DNA of 64,000 bases from assembly GCA_037039925.1 (NCBI GenBank), contig JAXRKP010001819.1:1-64000 (forward strand), written 5' to 3'. This document shows, in pieces, positions 35,901-47,900 of the stretch. Source of the DNA: Doris montereyensis. Lineage: Eukaryota; Mollusca; Gastropoda; Nudibranchia; Dorididae. The translations under genes were made by a program, and so were the position numbers. The notes beneath the pieces were generated by a model. The model saw only the letters and a program-made list of their open reading frames with translations, had not been told where the DNA came from and searched no databases. Numbering within the stretch: the first letter of the stretch is position 1; every line of letters begins with the position of its first letter.

Positions 35901-38613
35901 GTACTGGTTAAAAAAGCCAGATATTCTGAACAGTTTTAAAATAGCAATTTTCATGATGCGTGAACTTGTTGAATAAAATGTGCAGTCTTAAAATTTAGTT
36001 CAGTTTCATGAATGATCAATATTTCTTGAGACTAGTTGAAGTGAGGCTAGCCCCATTTTTTTTTATACATTGAGAGGATTTTCACAGAAATACATTTCAA
36101 GAAAACAGTTGTTGAAATAACATCATTCAATGTAAATGCATGTCTAAAGGTGGAAGATACATTCACATTAAAATGTTACCTTATGCTTTTGGAACAAATT
36201 CTCTTTTCCGTTTTACCAGATTTCTGAATTGTATGAAATAGTCAAGAAATGGGAGGCTACGGCAGAGTGCCTTCCTCAAGTTGTTGACAGATTAATGTCT
36301 TTGAAAGAGTTACACGAACAAGGTGAATTGTTTGAACTATGCTTTTTTGGTTTATTTTTGCTTGTATATATATATATGTGTTTGCTTTGTGAAGATCGGT
36401 CTGCAGTATGTCTAACAGTAATGTGTCTCCTTTGAAGCAAATAGAATAAAGCAATCTCAATAACCTGGTAACACTGGGAAATTTGTAAACTCTTACGCTT
36501 AAACTAGATTTTGATGATCTGGCAAATAAAAAACTGATTGGTATCTCCTTTTGTCTGGGATTTTTTGTTGTTTTGTTTTGTTCTTGTTGCTTTTAAAGTA
36601 CCTTAGAGTGTATATTTTTAAGGCAGATTAACTTAGATGATAAATGTCAAAATTTAAATGTTGTACTTTTTGCTCAATGAGGTTTAATTTGTAAGTAATG
36701 GGAGTGGCATATTTTGTGGGGGTTTTTCTTTGCTGTTTTTGAAATGGTGATTTGTTTTTAATGTTTTTTGTTTCTCTATTTCTCCAGTGAGCATGTACTT
36801 TTTGCACTGTAATTTAAGTCAACTTCTTTGTTCAGTTATTAACTACCGTATAGAGTATTGGATTTGTGGAAATTATTTCATTTAAGGAATTGGTTTAGAA
36901 TTAAATTGTATATATAAAAACAAAAAAGTTGTAAGTATAAAATCAAGTTGGACTGGAAAATAAACTGTAAGAAATGCTTGTGTAAAATATGAGTCACCAA
37001 CATATTAACTCAAAGGTAATTGTGTATTATTTCAGCGCTACAGTTTAGCCAAGCTTTAACTTATTTGGACACTGCCCAGCAAGAAGTCAAGAGTAGCATG
37101 ACTTCACATCAAGATATGTTGAAACAAGTGAGTTGAATATTATATGATCTCTTAAAGCCATTTAAGCTCAGTATTAGATTTGATGTTATCGACATGAGGG
37201 AAATACAGGCTTGAAAATATCACCATCTGCAGTCACTACTCTCTTTTAGTTTAGAGTGGAGATCCAAATCCATTCACGTTTGATCCATCGATATACAAAC
37301 TTATGCCAACTAAACACAGTTCTGTCACATGTAAGAACATACATGAGGAATCGGTGGTCATAAATATTTTTTCAGCACAGGTTGTAAAATAATTCTCATA
37401 GAAGTATTAGAAGCTAAGAGTTCAGTTCTTAATTGAGAATGAGTTCACTTAAATATCTTTTATGGAGCTTATGCTGTGGAAGTGAGAGTATCATCATCAT
37501 AAAGGCGCGTCATGTTGTTTGATGAGACCAACATATCAGATGAGGAGTTCATCTTTTTCAATTGGAATTGCTTCTCATTGTCAGTGGCGAATTGAACTTG
37601 AATTTTTGCTCTCGTCCATCGAAATGTGGCGTCGATGGCCAAGTGGTTAGGCCGCCAAACTTGGGAGCATGAGGGTTTGAATCCTAGCACAGCTAGTTTT
37701 GCCGTTGTGTTTCTTGGGAAATAACTTAACAAATAAAAAACATACACTTTCCCCACTCGACCCAGATGCAAATTGATACAAGCACTGGCATGGGATTAAA
37801 AACCTGACTAGTGTCCTATCGAGGAGGTGATTATCATCACCTGTTCTGCTTCATGCTATAGAAACCGGATTAACTCCCGACTATGAACTGCATTGGAACT
37901 TTATTTTACTTTTACTTTTACCCATTGAAATAGTTGGTTTATCACATTTTCTCAGATTTTATGTCATGACCTCTTTCAAAATTTGAATATTGTGAACCTT
38001 CTTCACTTTTTATGCCCATAAGCTAATATTTGTAGAACTTATTATATGCCTATGTAACTTCTTATTGTCGTTTTTCTATTGGTCAAAGTCGGTGTCATTG
38101 CTGCTTTGATTTAAACTGCTCCCTAGTTACTATTGCTGTAAGCAAGTACTTGTGAATAAAGCAGTGTCATACATGTTTTCTTAATCTTATAGGACTCTTA
38201 AGAGTAGAGATAATATCTAGAAGACAAGTTGTCCTCCAAGATGTCATATCTGTTTCGAAGTATGCTCCGTTACAGCACATAAGTGTACTTTTCTTTGGGA
38301 GACAAGAGGCTTTTTAGAAAGTGTTTTAAATTGTAAGAAGCCAAGGAAAGTAAGGGCTTCTCAATCTGATCACTCTTGCTACCAGTGAATATTTATTTCT
38401 GATAAAACATGGATACGTTATTGACAAATTTGTCTCATGGATTTTGATCTTTTTTAATATTCCTATCTGTGGCAGATTTCTTTCCACACTATTTGTGTTA
38501 TCTTTTGTGATCTCTATCAACAGCTGCAGTCAAGCATAGCTGGCAATACGAAGACCACACAGAACAATATTGACAGCATTGAGAAAAGGCTGAAGGCACT
38601 TACGAAATCTTAA
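26888..38613 (+). CDS. DCTN2: Dynactin subunit 2 (dynamitin, p50), 13 exons
   Basis: This is a shoulder subunit of dynactin, the cofactor that links cytoplasmic dynein to cargo. Exons: 26888-26923, 28297-28368, 28885-28981, 29586-29653, 29967-30063, 31292-31452, 33250-33400, 33815-33880, 34401-34439, 35745-35900, 36220-36322, 37036-37127 and 38524-38613. Each has consensus AG/GT borders. Landmarks shared with vertebrate p50 are MADPKYANLPGI, ETSDLPEDDQ, DFSDSVGKTR, LHLEKLVGP, a YELYYRPEQAKFS segment, LHEQA and the C-terminal IDSIEKRLKAL. Coiled-coil heptads fill the middle and the end. The total is 1,228 nt, one base over a multiple of three, giving about 408 residues against about 401-406 in vertebrates. 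The extra base lies at the exon 5/6 junction. Phases match at all other junctions. Confidence 0.96.
27500..28005 (+). repeat. Repeat C copy in DCTN2 intron 1
   Basis: It shares long collinear segments with 47765-48210 and 62150-63045. These include GGTTATAACATCAG..CAGCT, AAAATAAATGTTG/ACCGCTGTTTG, GAATCTGTT(G/A)TGATC, AACTGATGTTACAGTGG, CATCAACCAATCAAA and AGGATGATTTATTGACACA. No coding frame was seen and its ends are not clear. It is an unclassified interspersed repeat. Confidence 0.75.
30170..30905 (+). repeat. Local tandem duplication in DCTN2 intron 5
   Basis: Two copies about 294 bp apart share GTGTTTATGCAGAG, GAAGTGTGCGTTTA and a GCGACTACTGTATTGTCACA-type segment (30538-30615 and 30832-30902). 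A TTTCATGCCAAAGGTTACA piece also appears twice (30180 and 30460). No coding role was seen. Confidence 0.75.
30955..31205 (+). mobile_element. SINE-A copy in DCTN2 intron 5
   Basis: It retains CTCAACCGAAGGTCGTGGGT (end of the tRNA-like head), a CCAGGTAGGTGGATCAACAC segment, CCTTTGGCTGTTTATAGGGC and GAGATCACCTTAGTTAAGTA. The tail is AAATCAAATCAAATCAAAAT. It lies about 90 bases upstream of exon 6, so it is close to the splice acceptor region. Confidence 0.85.
32640..32915 (-). mobile_element. SINE-B copy in DCTN2 intron 6
   Basis: Read on the minus strand, the head with GGCACAGCAGTTAGCCTGCC and a GGTTCGAATCC B-box-like sequence lies at about 32895-32840. The body then contains CACTCTCCCCAGATGAAAAT and a CTGGCCAGGAGGTGATTATT segment. 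It is complementary in orientation to the copy at 37.62 kb. Confidence 0.8.
34820..35660 (+). repeat. Repeat D copy in DCTN2 intron 9
   Basis: It aligns in the same order with 56735-58440. Matches are TCACCTGGATTGGCAAGTTA, GTTTATGGCAAATTTATG, the GTCAAAACTTTGGGTCAATT segment, ACAACAGTGCAAATCTGAAT, AATGCCAGAGACTGCTGAAA and GATATAGGATGACTATATTT. It is shorter than the 56.7-kb copy because a middle section is missing. The minus strand over 35499-35278 is open and resembles frames in the other two copies. Confidence 0.75.
37618..37930 (+). mobile_element. SINE-B copy, near full length, in DCTN2 intron 12
   Basis: This is the best-preserved copy. The head reads GATGGCCAAGTGGTTAGGCC (A box of tRNA Ser/Leu type) then GGGTTTGAATCCTAGCAC (B box). 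The body has TTTCCCCACTCGACCCAGAT and GAGGAGGTGATTATCATCAC segments and GCTTCATGCTATAGAAACCG. It ends in a TTTTACTTTTACTTTTA tail. The tRNA-like head and simple tail identify it as a pol III-type SINE. Confidence 0.9.
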
Positions 38614-38719
38614 ATAATTTTTTCCCCTAGTCTACGTCCCTAGCTCTCATTGTTCCCATGATATTTTCCATCTTTTCTGCCAACAATTTTCTTAATAATT
38701 CAATACGTCATATTCATCC

Positions 38720-38725
38720 AATAAA
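38720..38725 (+). terminator. Candidate DCTN2 polyadenylation signal AATAAA
   Basis: AATAAA lies 107 bases after the DCTN2 stop codon and is followed within about 30 bases by G/T-rich sequence. This is the nearest plausible cleavage signal. Confidence 0.45.
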
Positions 38726-38729
38726 TTAG

Positions 38730-41700
38730 GAGGGATTTTGCAAGTGTTGAGATTTGGAAATGCTTTTGGGATGGGGGGTTAGTCCCAACTGATGTGCTTG
38801 CCATTAGTGAAATTCAAGGAAACGTAATGTTGGCGTTATTGCATGTCTAATATAAGTTAAAAGTATATGATTATGAATGGATTTTTAACTGTGTTCAGGT
38901 GGTTTTGGTGATATCTTAGCGCCATTGTGTAACGTCTGTGATGATTTTTTTCTTTTCTCTGTTTGCTAACATCTCATTCTTGCAGCCAGACCTGTATATC
39001 TTTTGTAAAATTGAATGACTGAATGAGTGAGTAGATTTTCCTTGGCTGTATTTAAATATTATTGAGATTATAATTATAACATATTCATGTAGTTTCCCCG
39101 TAGTGTGATATATCTTCTGATATTTCTTTAAAACAAATTTCATTACGAACCCTTAATGAATGCTTATAGTTTTTATAGCCAATACCTTTTCAGTTCTGCA
39201 ACTCGAAGCTTCTAAACGTGCAATCAATTTGGTAATGGTACTGTAACTCATTGTAGAATGTTTGTGTTTTGTACGGTGGACTTTTTTGTTCATATTAATA
39301 ATTAATTTCATAGCTTTGCCAGAAGGCAAGAAAAGTTATATAACTTGAGTTTGTCAAGCACTGTTTGATTGTTGAAAGTGTGATATGATGCCGTATTTTG
39401 GATTCATACTAGATATATTGGATTTACTCTTCAAATTAATTGATAATTAAAGTTTATTAAAGCTCTTAAGTTAACTGTCTTTCTTGGGTTGTGCATCTTA
39501 ATGTGGATAGGTTGTTAACGGGCACTGCTAATAGGTCCTTTTTCTTTCCTTTTCTTTCATTTTGCGATTTCCTCTTATTTCACTCTGAGTTCATCGTCTT
39601 TGGTGGATAGGGTTTCAAAGGAAACAAACAGAGCAAGCATCTTAATTCCGTTCATTGTACTGTCAGTCTGTCGGATGTTGTTATTCCTTTTGAAGTTAAG
39701 TGAAGCATGGTACAATGTATTATTTTGATAAGTTAGGGTGAGGGCTCATTTATGTACTAGCCTGAAATCGTTAGCAGATCACTTACCTAGACCAATGTTC
39801 ATGAATGGGAGAATATTAAATGTATTGTATGGCACCCACCGTGTATTTTTTTCTTGCCCAGAGGGACCCATTTTATTTTTATTACTATTAGTGTTATTAC
39901 ATTTAAAGTTTAAAGTTAATGTATCTAATGTTGCCAGTCAGGGTCGTGCCAAAAGATATTTAAATTTCATCCGCAGACATCATACTTTAAATAAATATCA
40001 TTACATAATAGAGAAACCAGCTAAAAGTTAGTTCAAAGTCCTTTTCTATGATTATTTCGATCTACATCATGTTTGATCTAACTGCTAAATTAAAGAACCT
40101 ACGTCTTCAGAGAAAAATGCACTGGGACAAAATTTACTACAAATCTCTTACTCTTATACGTTTGTAAGAGCAAGAGAGATGCTGCCACATCTTTCTTGAC
40201 AATGAAGAATGAATTTTGACTTAAGATAAAATGAAATATCAGTATAAGAATTAAAAAACAATGCAAACTCCTGGAAAACATAACATGGGGTATCTCTCAC
40301 AAGTATCCAACATGCTGAATTGAAATTTCTGATCGTTATGAACAAGAGTTTAAAACTGTTTGAGGAATGAGAGGACAAGTCGTTTTAAGTTTGAGAGGGT
40401 TTGTCTTGCTAGATTGTAGGTTTTTGTTACTTTTTATTTGGAAATTGTCTATATGGGCTCCATGGAACCAACTGGGTATTTTACAGTCTCCTTAACCACA
40501 TGGGCTTCGTAAACAGAATCGACATTAGATACTGAGATGAGGAGATGTTTTCCTAGTTTCCAGGATTTTTATGTTAAGTTTAAAGTTAAACTTTAGTTAA
40601 AGCTTTATGTCCTTATAGCGCAAAGACAGTTTCTTTTGTTAATAAGACAATAAAAGAGGTGCATGGCACTAGATCTATCCACCAGAATAGGTGTTGAGTT
40701 GGCCATCTAAGATCTAGATTCTCTGGGTCTTTCAGAGTTACTTACATTGATGGTTGAAACATTCAGAATTCAGATCAAAATTAGATCTAGAATACCCTGG
40801 TAGATCTTCAGATTTAGATCTAGAATATAATCTAGACTTAAAGACATCTAGATTATATCAAATCAATAATCTAAATTTCTTTCTATCTCTCTCTCTGTGT
40901 CAGAGAGAGGGGGAGGGAGAGTTCATCGATTGGTTCATTAAAGAGTTTGTTTTTTCATTTGAATCAGTTACACAATGTCTCAAAATCTACTGTATACATG
41001 TATTTTGCAAAACCATTCACACATTTTCAACATCTCATAATTATACTACAGAAACAGCCAAGGTCCAAAAATAAAATAAAATTTCAAACTTCAAACGGTA
41101 TATCATTCAGGCAATGATAAAGGTGTGGCGTTTCTTACAATAATTCACGCAACTGGCACATACATTATATACTAAATGGAGCACTCTCACACTCCATGGA
41201 TTCATGGAGCCCATTTAGACCTTGCCTTTTATTGCTTTGTTCTTGTTGAGTGAAGAAATCTTATTACTTTTGCATATATGTAATTTTTATTGTGGATTAA
41301 TAAAGTCTTGCAAACTTAAAATGATTCGAGTCTTATTGTTTAATAATAAAAGGGGTGGGGGTGTCTTGTGTCTCTTCTCTTTTCGGTGTTGTTGGCTTTA
41401 GGTTTTACTTTAAGAGTTGGGTGAGGCAACTGTTGCTCAACAATACAACTCATCACTGCTTTCCTCACTTGACTTCGGTGTGAATGAGTACGCAACTAAA
41501 GGTAGATCTTGGATGTTCGAAGTACCAAGCTGCCACATGCTCCCCAGGGAGTTGAAAAGGACTAAATGAAATGGCCTGTTGGGGGATAAATGATGTAGTT
41601 GGTGAGTACACCTATTTGGGGATATGGACTATAAATCTATATTTATCTTTTTATAACAAAATGAGATCAAAGTGACTTTTTAAAGAAATAGTTAAAATAA

Positions 41701-41900
41701 TACGGAAACAAAATGGCAACGAAATAAAAATAATTTTTAAAAGCTTGACAAAGATAAAGACTTGGTTCATAATTTTAATATCATACAATCTTTTTAATGA
41801 GAATACAAGAATTGAAAACAAGAAGTCAGCGCTTGTAAAAATAATAACTCATAATACACACACAGCCTTGTTTGTCATTACAAAGAATACAATGTGTCAT
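38730..41900. other. Convergent intergenic region, no gene seen
   Basis: AT-rich sequence separates the 3' ends of DCTN2 and the zinc-finger gene. AGATCT-type repeats lie at 40670-40860, and a short CT/GA simple repeat lies near 40890-40920. A 97-residue frame at 39738-40031 has no recognised motif. The 3' UTR of the zinc-finger gene should lie in the right-hand part. Confidence 0.5.
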
Positions 41901-41905
41901 GGTCG

Positions 41906-44900
41906 TCACTGCCCCCCACGTTGGGAATGAGTCCCATGATGCATCAGCGGATCCAGTCTGATAATGTTTGATATGCCGGATCTCATATTGTCTTGATTTA
42001 GCACAACTTGTGTGCCACTACCAACGTCAACCACCAATGAAGTGAGGGGATGTCCTACAGATGTTTCAGAAGCCTTTGCGACATCCACGTCGAGTTCCAC
42101 TATCCCTTCAGTACCATATTCCTCATTCTTTTCACTTTGCTCTTTGGACGATGTTTGCCAAACTTTGTCGTTTTCTCCTGAAGATGCATCTGGTGGCTGC
42201 AAAATGAGGATAAAAAAGAAAAAAAAAAACATGAGAGAAAACTTTGAGAAAAGCTCAGCCAGGTCTCTATTTAAGATTGTTTTAAAGTTATTTTTTCATA
42301 CCTAAAACATGCATATCATTGGAAAAAAAAAATAATATTACAGTAAACATTTAAATGTAAAATAATGGAAGAAAATTTTCCAATTTGGATTTTATTTATA
42401 TTTTCGATTAGAATGCTGAGTAACACCTGAATTGGAGAAAGCACATATTAATTTCCAAGGAGGATTTAGACCTAATTTTCAAAATCCATCTCCTCCCTTA
42501 GTTATGAATAAAATCACTCAAAACCTGTGCAGATCATCTTTTCCATTCAATGTCTAGTCTAAAGAGTGACATCGGGTTTTTTTAATATATTTTGGATAGT
42601 TTTTTTTTAATGAATTTTTGAAAATACTATCTATATATCGTGAATGTACAAAAACAGCACTCTTATATTCTTAATAATTCTTATAACAAAAAAAATAATT
42701 TCTCAAAAAGTTCACAATATTTTTTTTTAAACCAACGTCATTCTATTAACATTGACAAGAGGAAACTGTGTGCTAAATATAATACAAATCGTTCGGTAAA
42801 TGGCAGAGGAGAAAGAATTTTAGTGTGAAAAAACTACATTTCAAGAAAATTGCACGTAAAAAAATCAAAAGAAAATAACACAAAACAAATGCTTTAGGTG
42901 GGTTTCCTTACTCTTTCGACAGTCTCTGGCATTGTTACTAATGGAAAGAGGATTATAAATCTAGATTTAGATGTACACTGTTGTAAAAACAGCCGTCAAA
43001 AAGATCAGTTTTCTTTTCTTTCCTCTATATCCTATGCTTGTACGTGTGTTTACATACACACTGACGCGCAACGCCTCTTACATCACACAGCGATAAGCCG
43101 AAGCAATGAGCGGTGTCGGCAGAAGCCAGGTGACCTCGGTGTTACAACATTTGGCGATTAGCCGTCAATATACGGGTTTTTATTGCCATCATCTCAGCCA
43201 GTGTTAGGGTAATTAACGTCAAAATTTTGAATGTTTTTACCTATCCTCGCCTGCAACATATTTTGTGAAACAAAAATGATACATTATATGGATATTTTTC
43301 TGCCATAAACTTGTAGATAAATGATCGTTCTACCCGAACATGTAAAAAACAGAAAACCAACCTTTTGGGCTCAAAGCCCCCCCCCCCCCCCCCCCCAATG
43401 CTTACTTAAAGACCGATGGCTCTACAGGTCAGTGTTAAAACATTTAATTACCAAGGCTAGCAGTATTCACGTTATGACATGGTTACCATGTCTAAGTCTA
43501 AAAAGTAACAGAGAAAAACAAACTTCAGGTCCCACAGAAAATTTCTATGTGAATATAAAATCGCATACAAAATTATCAAAAGTGGAAACCAAAATGGCCA
43601 AAATTGTATGAAATTAGAAGGAAAAATAAACTCGCAAATGTAGGGCCATAGTTAGTGTTTTGATCATCCATCAAATGCCGCTTTAAAAAAAGTCACATAG
43701 CTAAACTATATTTCGAACAAAATGTTTTCAAAGGCATAATTGCATAAAACCTTGATGTTCAATCTTTAAAAGTAATGAGAATGATAAGATATTCAATATA
43801 TTTTCAATACAATTACCGCCTGATTTCACACCAAAAAAATATTGGATAAAGAAAACACTTGGTTGTCAAATTATGGTAAAATTAAAATCATAATTCTTTC
43901 ATTCTCGTTAATCTTATCACATTTAGTTTTAGCAAGACATTGTAGCTTTTAAATTTCACAAACATTACTTAAATACATGCATACAGTCACGCATATCATA
44001 AGTGCACACATAAACACTCAATGCAAACAATACATTTACAACTCATTTCAATTGTTGCAAACTTCAATGTGTACAGCTTTGAGATTTTTTGGGGGCCTCA
44101 TATAGATGGATATAGGATTGGCTGCAATTTCAAATTCTTTTGATAAGTGTAAATTAGTATAGTTTTCTTCAATGGTCTCAGTAATGAATAAGTGTCTGGC
44201 TACATGCAAAAGAAAAATAACCTCTTGCAGGATTCAAGATACCATGGCCAAACGACCTCCACCTTAATTGTCCTTCCCTTCGGGAGACTGTAGTCTAGAA
44301 GTAAGGTGTTGGTTTCTCAACCAAAAGACATGGGTTCATGCCTTGGCAAGTTGAAGAGTTTTCTTAAGTTTTTCAAGTCAAACCTACCTCCTGGTCTAAA
44401 GGTAGGTGTATCAACATCTTGTCCCATTGAAGATGTGCAATAAATAGGTCCTGTGTGCAGATCACTACACCCTGTGCACGTTAAACATCCCTTGGCTGGT
44501 AGGTGCACCATTATCCTCCAACCATACGATCATAGGACTGTTCTCTAGCATCTCATCTCCACTGCTGGGATCCTTCTCTGCAAGTCGACTGTTAATGTCC
44601 AGGACTCACAATGAAGATAATAAGCATTCTATTTTAAATGTAATATGCACCCCATACTATTAGTACTACCACTGATGGTAGGTTTGAAGGCTTACCTTGT
44701 GGGTGTTTTCATGTTTCATCAAAGCATGTTTGGTGTTAAACTGTCGACAGCATACGCTACAAACATGTGTCCTAGGTCGAATGTGCAGTGTTAAAATATG
44801 CTTCTTTTGAACAGGCTGTGTTTTGAAAGCAGCTCCACAAAAGTGACACAGAAAAGGTCGCTCTGTACTATGCATTGACATGTGTTCCTTGAGGTGGGCC

Positions 44901-47900
44901 TGAGGATAAATCAGAGTAAAAGTTAGAGAGGTATTGAATAATTGATTCTGGTCTTTTGTTAACCACCTTTGACATTGACCATAATAAATTGGAATTATTG
45001 CAAAGTTTGGCAGGACATCCCATTTATTAATCTACTCGGACACGGAACTCTATACACAAAATGTGCACACATGACCTCCGTAGCTTTCTATCTGTCTCAA
45101 TTAAGATTATGTGCTAGTTACAGCCTCCCTGGAGTAAGAAACTGGTTTCGACTACAAATTTAAAAAATCGAAAGTGAACTATTTATGTACTCACATTAGG
45201 ATTCAACCCTTGGACCCCGTTTGTTAGGCAAGCATGTACCTCAGAAGAAAAGTCTCCATACCTTGTTGGTATGGAGGATTGAAAGAAGAATGAAGACTGT
45301 TCGAAAGCAAACATTTACAGTGTAGATAATATTAGTAATATCAAAAGGACTCTACAGAAGATAAAAACATTTTCACTCATTCCCCAATCCATCATCAGAA
45401 ACTGAATTTCCCATTGGACATTGCATCCCTGATAGCACTTCTTAATGTCCCTTCAGCTGACCTCTATGTATGATGCTGTTCCCCTATCCACGAAGATCCC
45501 GTAAGCTTTGAGTCTCTGTTTCACGGGGGGTTCTAAACAGAACTCAAATGTAACCCTGCCCCTTAAAAAGAGAGGGCTTTACTTGATGGCCGATACCCAC
45601 AACCAGAGTGGAATGGCTGATGACGATGATCATGTTGATTTGTCTTGCCTTCATCCCTATAGTATTCAAACATCTATATCATTATTGTAACGATTCTTTG
45701 GTAAATAAATGTTTTTAAGGAGGAAGTGATGTAACAAAATTACTTATAGTTTTGAAGAGGTTTCCTTAGTAGAGGAAAGCCTATGACATAATTAATTTTA
45801 GAGTATAGAAAACTCTTATTGAATTTATGACGCAATCATTTCAGTGTGCCCTAGTTTAGTTGTGTTTTACGTATTCGATTGTTGATATCTGGAAAGAGAG
45901 AATCTTTTAGAACTTTATCGAAATGCTTAAGAATGGTATGGAAATTTTCAGTCTAGAAATGTCTTAGATTTTGACCATAAACAGCGGGGAATGTCTATGA
46001 TAAGAAGGGAAGAGAACAAAAGTATTTTAAGATTACCATCGTCTTTTTGTCAGCCCACATTAGATCTATTTGTGGACTTGCTTCATCAATTGATTAATCG
46101 TTGACTGTGAGTATAATACATAGCATTGTTATAATTAATAATTGAGCCCTGGTGTGACTTGAGTGTCTATTTCAAAATCGAGATCTAGAGTCGTCACCTA
46201 TTCCCTTTTTACCTCCGTAACAATTATTATATTAAGTCTACATTTGTCACTTTCTACACAACCCCTTACTTTACTGTTTGCTTTACCTGTGACCTGAAAC
46301 CTTTGTTGCACTCTTCACACTTGTAGGGCAAATTTCGGGAACCGCGGGCAACATGGACCAGCTTGTGCTGCTGGAGAGCGTCTGTTCTCTTGAAACTTTT
46401 CCCACATTTGTCACAGAGGTGGGGTCTGACTTCAGGCCCATGAACGTCTCGGATGTGGCGTCGAAGATGAATGCGCTGACGGAAATCTCTCTTACAGTGT
46501 GTACATGCATACCTAGTATTCTCCATCGCTTTCTCCTTCAAAGACCTGAAATGTTAAATGCAAGGTCACATGGGTTAAATCTGACTTAAAATACACTTCA
46601 CGGAAAATCAGCTAAGTCCAGTGGTGTCAATTTAAGAACCCGCTGTCTGAGAACCCAGTCTGCCTTAGAACTGCTATTTCCATGCAACAGAATTTTCCTT
46701 ATATGTAAAACCATCGCTGTAAGACCCCGTTAGTTACAGCCCAGTCCGCCTTAGAACTGCTATTTCCATGCAACAGAATTTTCCTTATATGTAAAACTAT
46801 CCCTGTAAGACCCCGTTAGTTATAGCCCAGTCCGCCTTAGAACTGCTATTTCCATGCAACAGAATTTTCCTTATGTAAAACTATCCTGTAAAACCCCATT
46901 AGTTACAGCCCAGTCCGCCTTAGAACCCGGTCTGACCGTGAGCTGAGTATCGTGAAAACAACAATCCACACTCAGATGAATGCTACTTATTGCCAATAAC
47001 CTGGATATATTGCAGGTGAATCATAGAAAGATGGCTGAAAAGTCTAGTGCACTTGCATTGGTTCAGACACTAGCAGGTATAATAAACACATCTCATGAGA
47101 GTGCCAGACGCCAACTGGCCGATATGAGAAAGGGCCACCACCCACCCTGACCACCTGTGATCATGTCTTGGCGCCTCGGGCACGACAGACGACCAAAGAT
47201 TCATAGGTTTCGCATGCCAAGATGTGTAGGCAAGACAACTAAGCAGTCACATTACAACATCAAAGACAGGTAACAGGCAGGGTAAGGACAGCCCTCTTAT
47301 TGTTGTCAGTTTTCTCAGGCCGTCTTGCATTTGTGATCAACTTTCCTCTTTTCTGATCGGGTGAAAAATGAATAACCAATCACATAGTGTTTTCAACATG
47401 TATGGAAGTGATTGTACAAATCACTTCATTGTTTTGTCACAGTCATAATTTTTCATTTATCTGTTCAGCTCGCTGGAGACTAGATCTATCTACCTGCAAA
47501 GACTGCAGATTTTTCAAAACATCATTTCAAGCACACCTTCAGATCATCACGAAGCAATTCTTTTGATAAAAACAAAAACTGCTTATCTATTTGAGTCAAC
47601 CAAAATTTTAAGGTCAAAAGGAATAACCAATAAAAATAGATGGAATAATGAAGCAAAAATACAAGGCATGTCAGAGTTCACCTCAGAACCCGGTCTGCCT
47701 AAGAACCTGCTGTTTCTGTCTCCCACAGACCGGGTTCTTAGGGTGGGCAACCTTGCGATACAAATAGAATAGTCTAACGTCAATACGGCTATAACATCAG
47801 CACAGCTCGTCAGTTCTGTATGCTGTGTCTGTTAAAAATTCTCTTCATTTCAATAAAAACTCCTTATTTCAAAAGAATTTCTCATTTCAATAAAAATAAC

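Noticed and set aside
37618..37690. Possible tRNA Ser/Leu gene
   Set aside because: A and B boxes are present, but no acceptor stem pairing was found. The sequence continues into a SINE body shared with five other copies.
39738..40031. 97-residue frame downstream of DCTN2
   Set aside because: It has no recognised domain and lacks supporting exon structure. It lies in the AT-rich convergent intergenic region.
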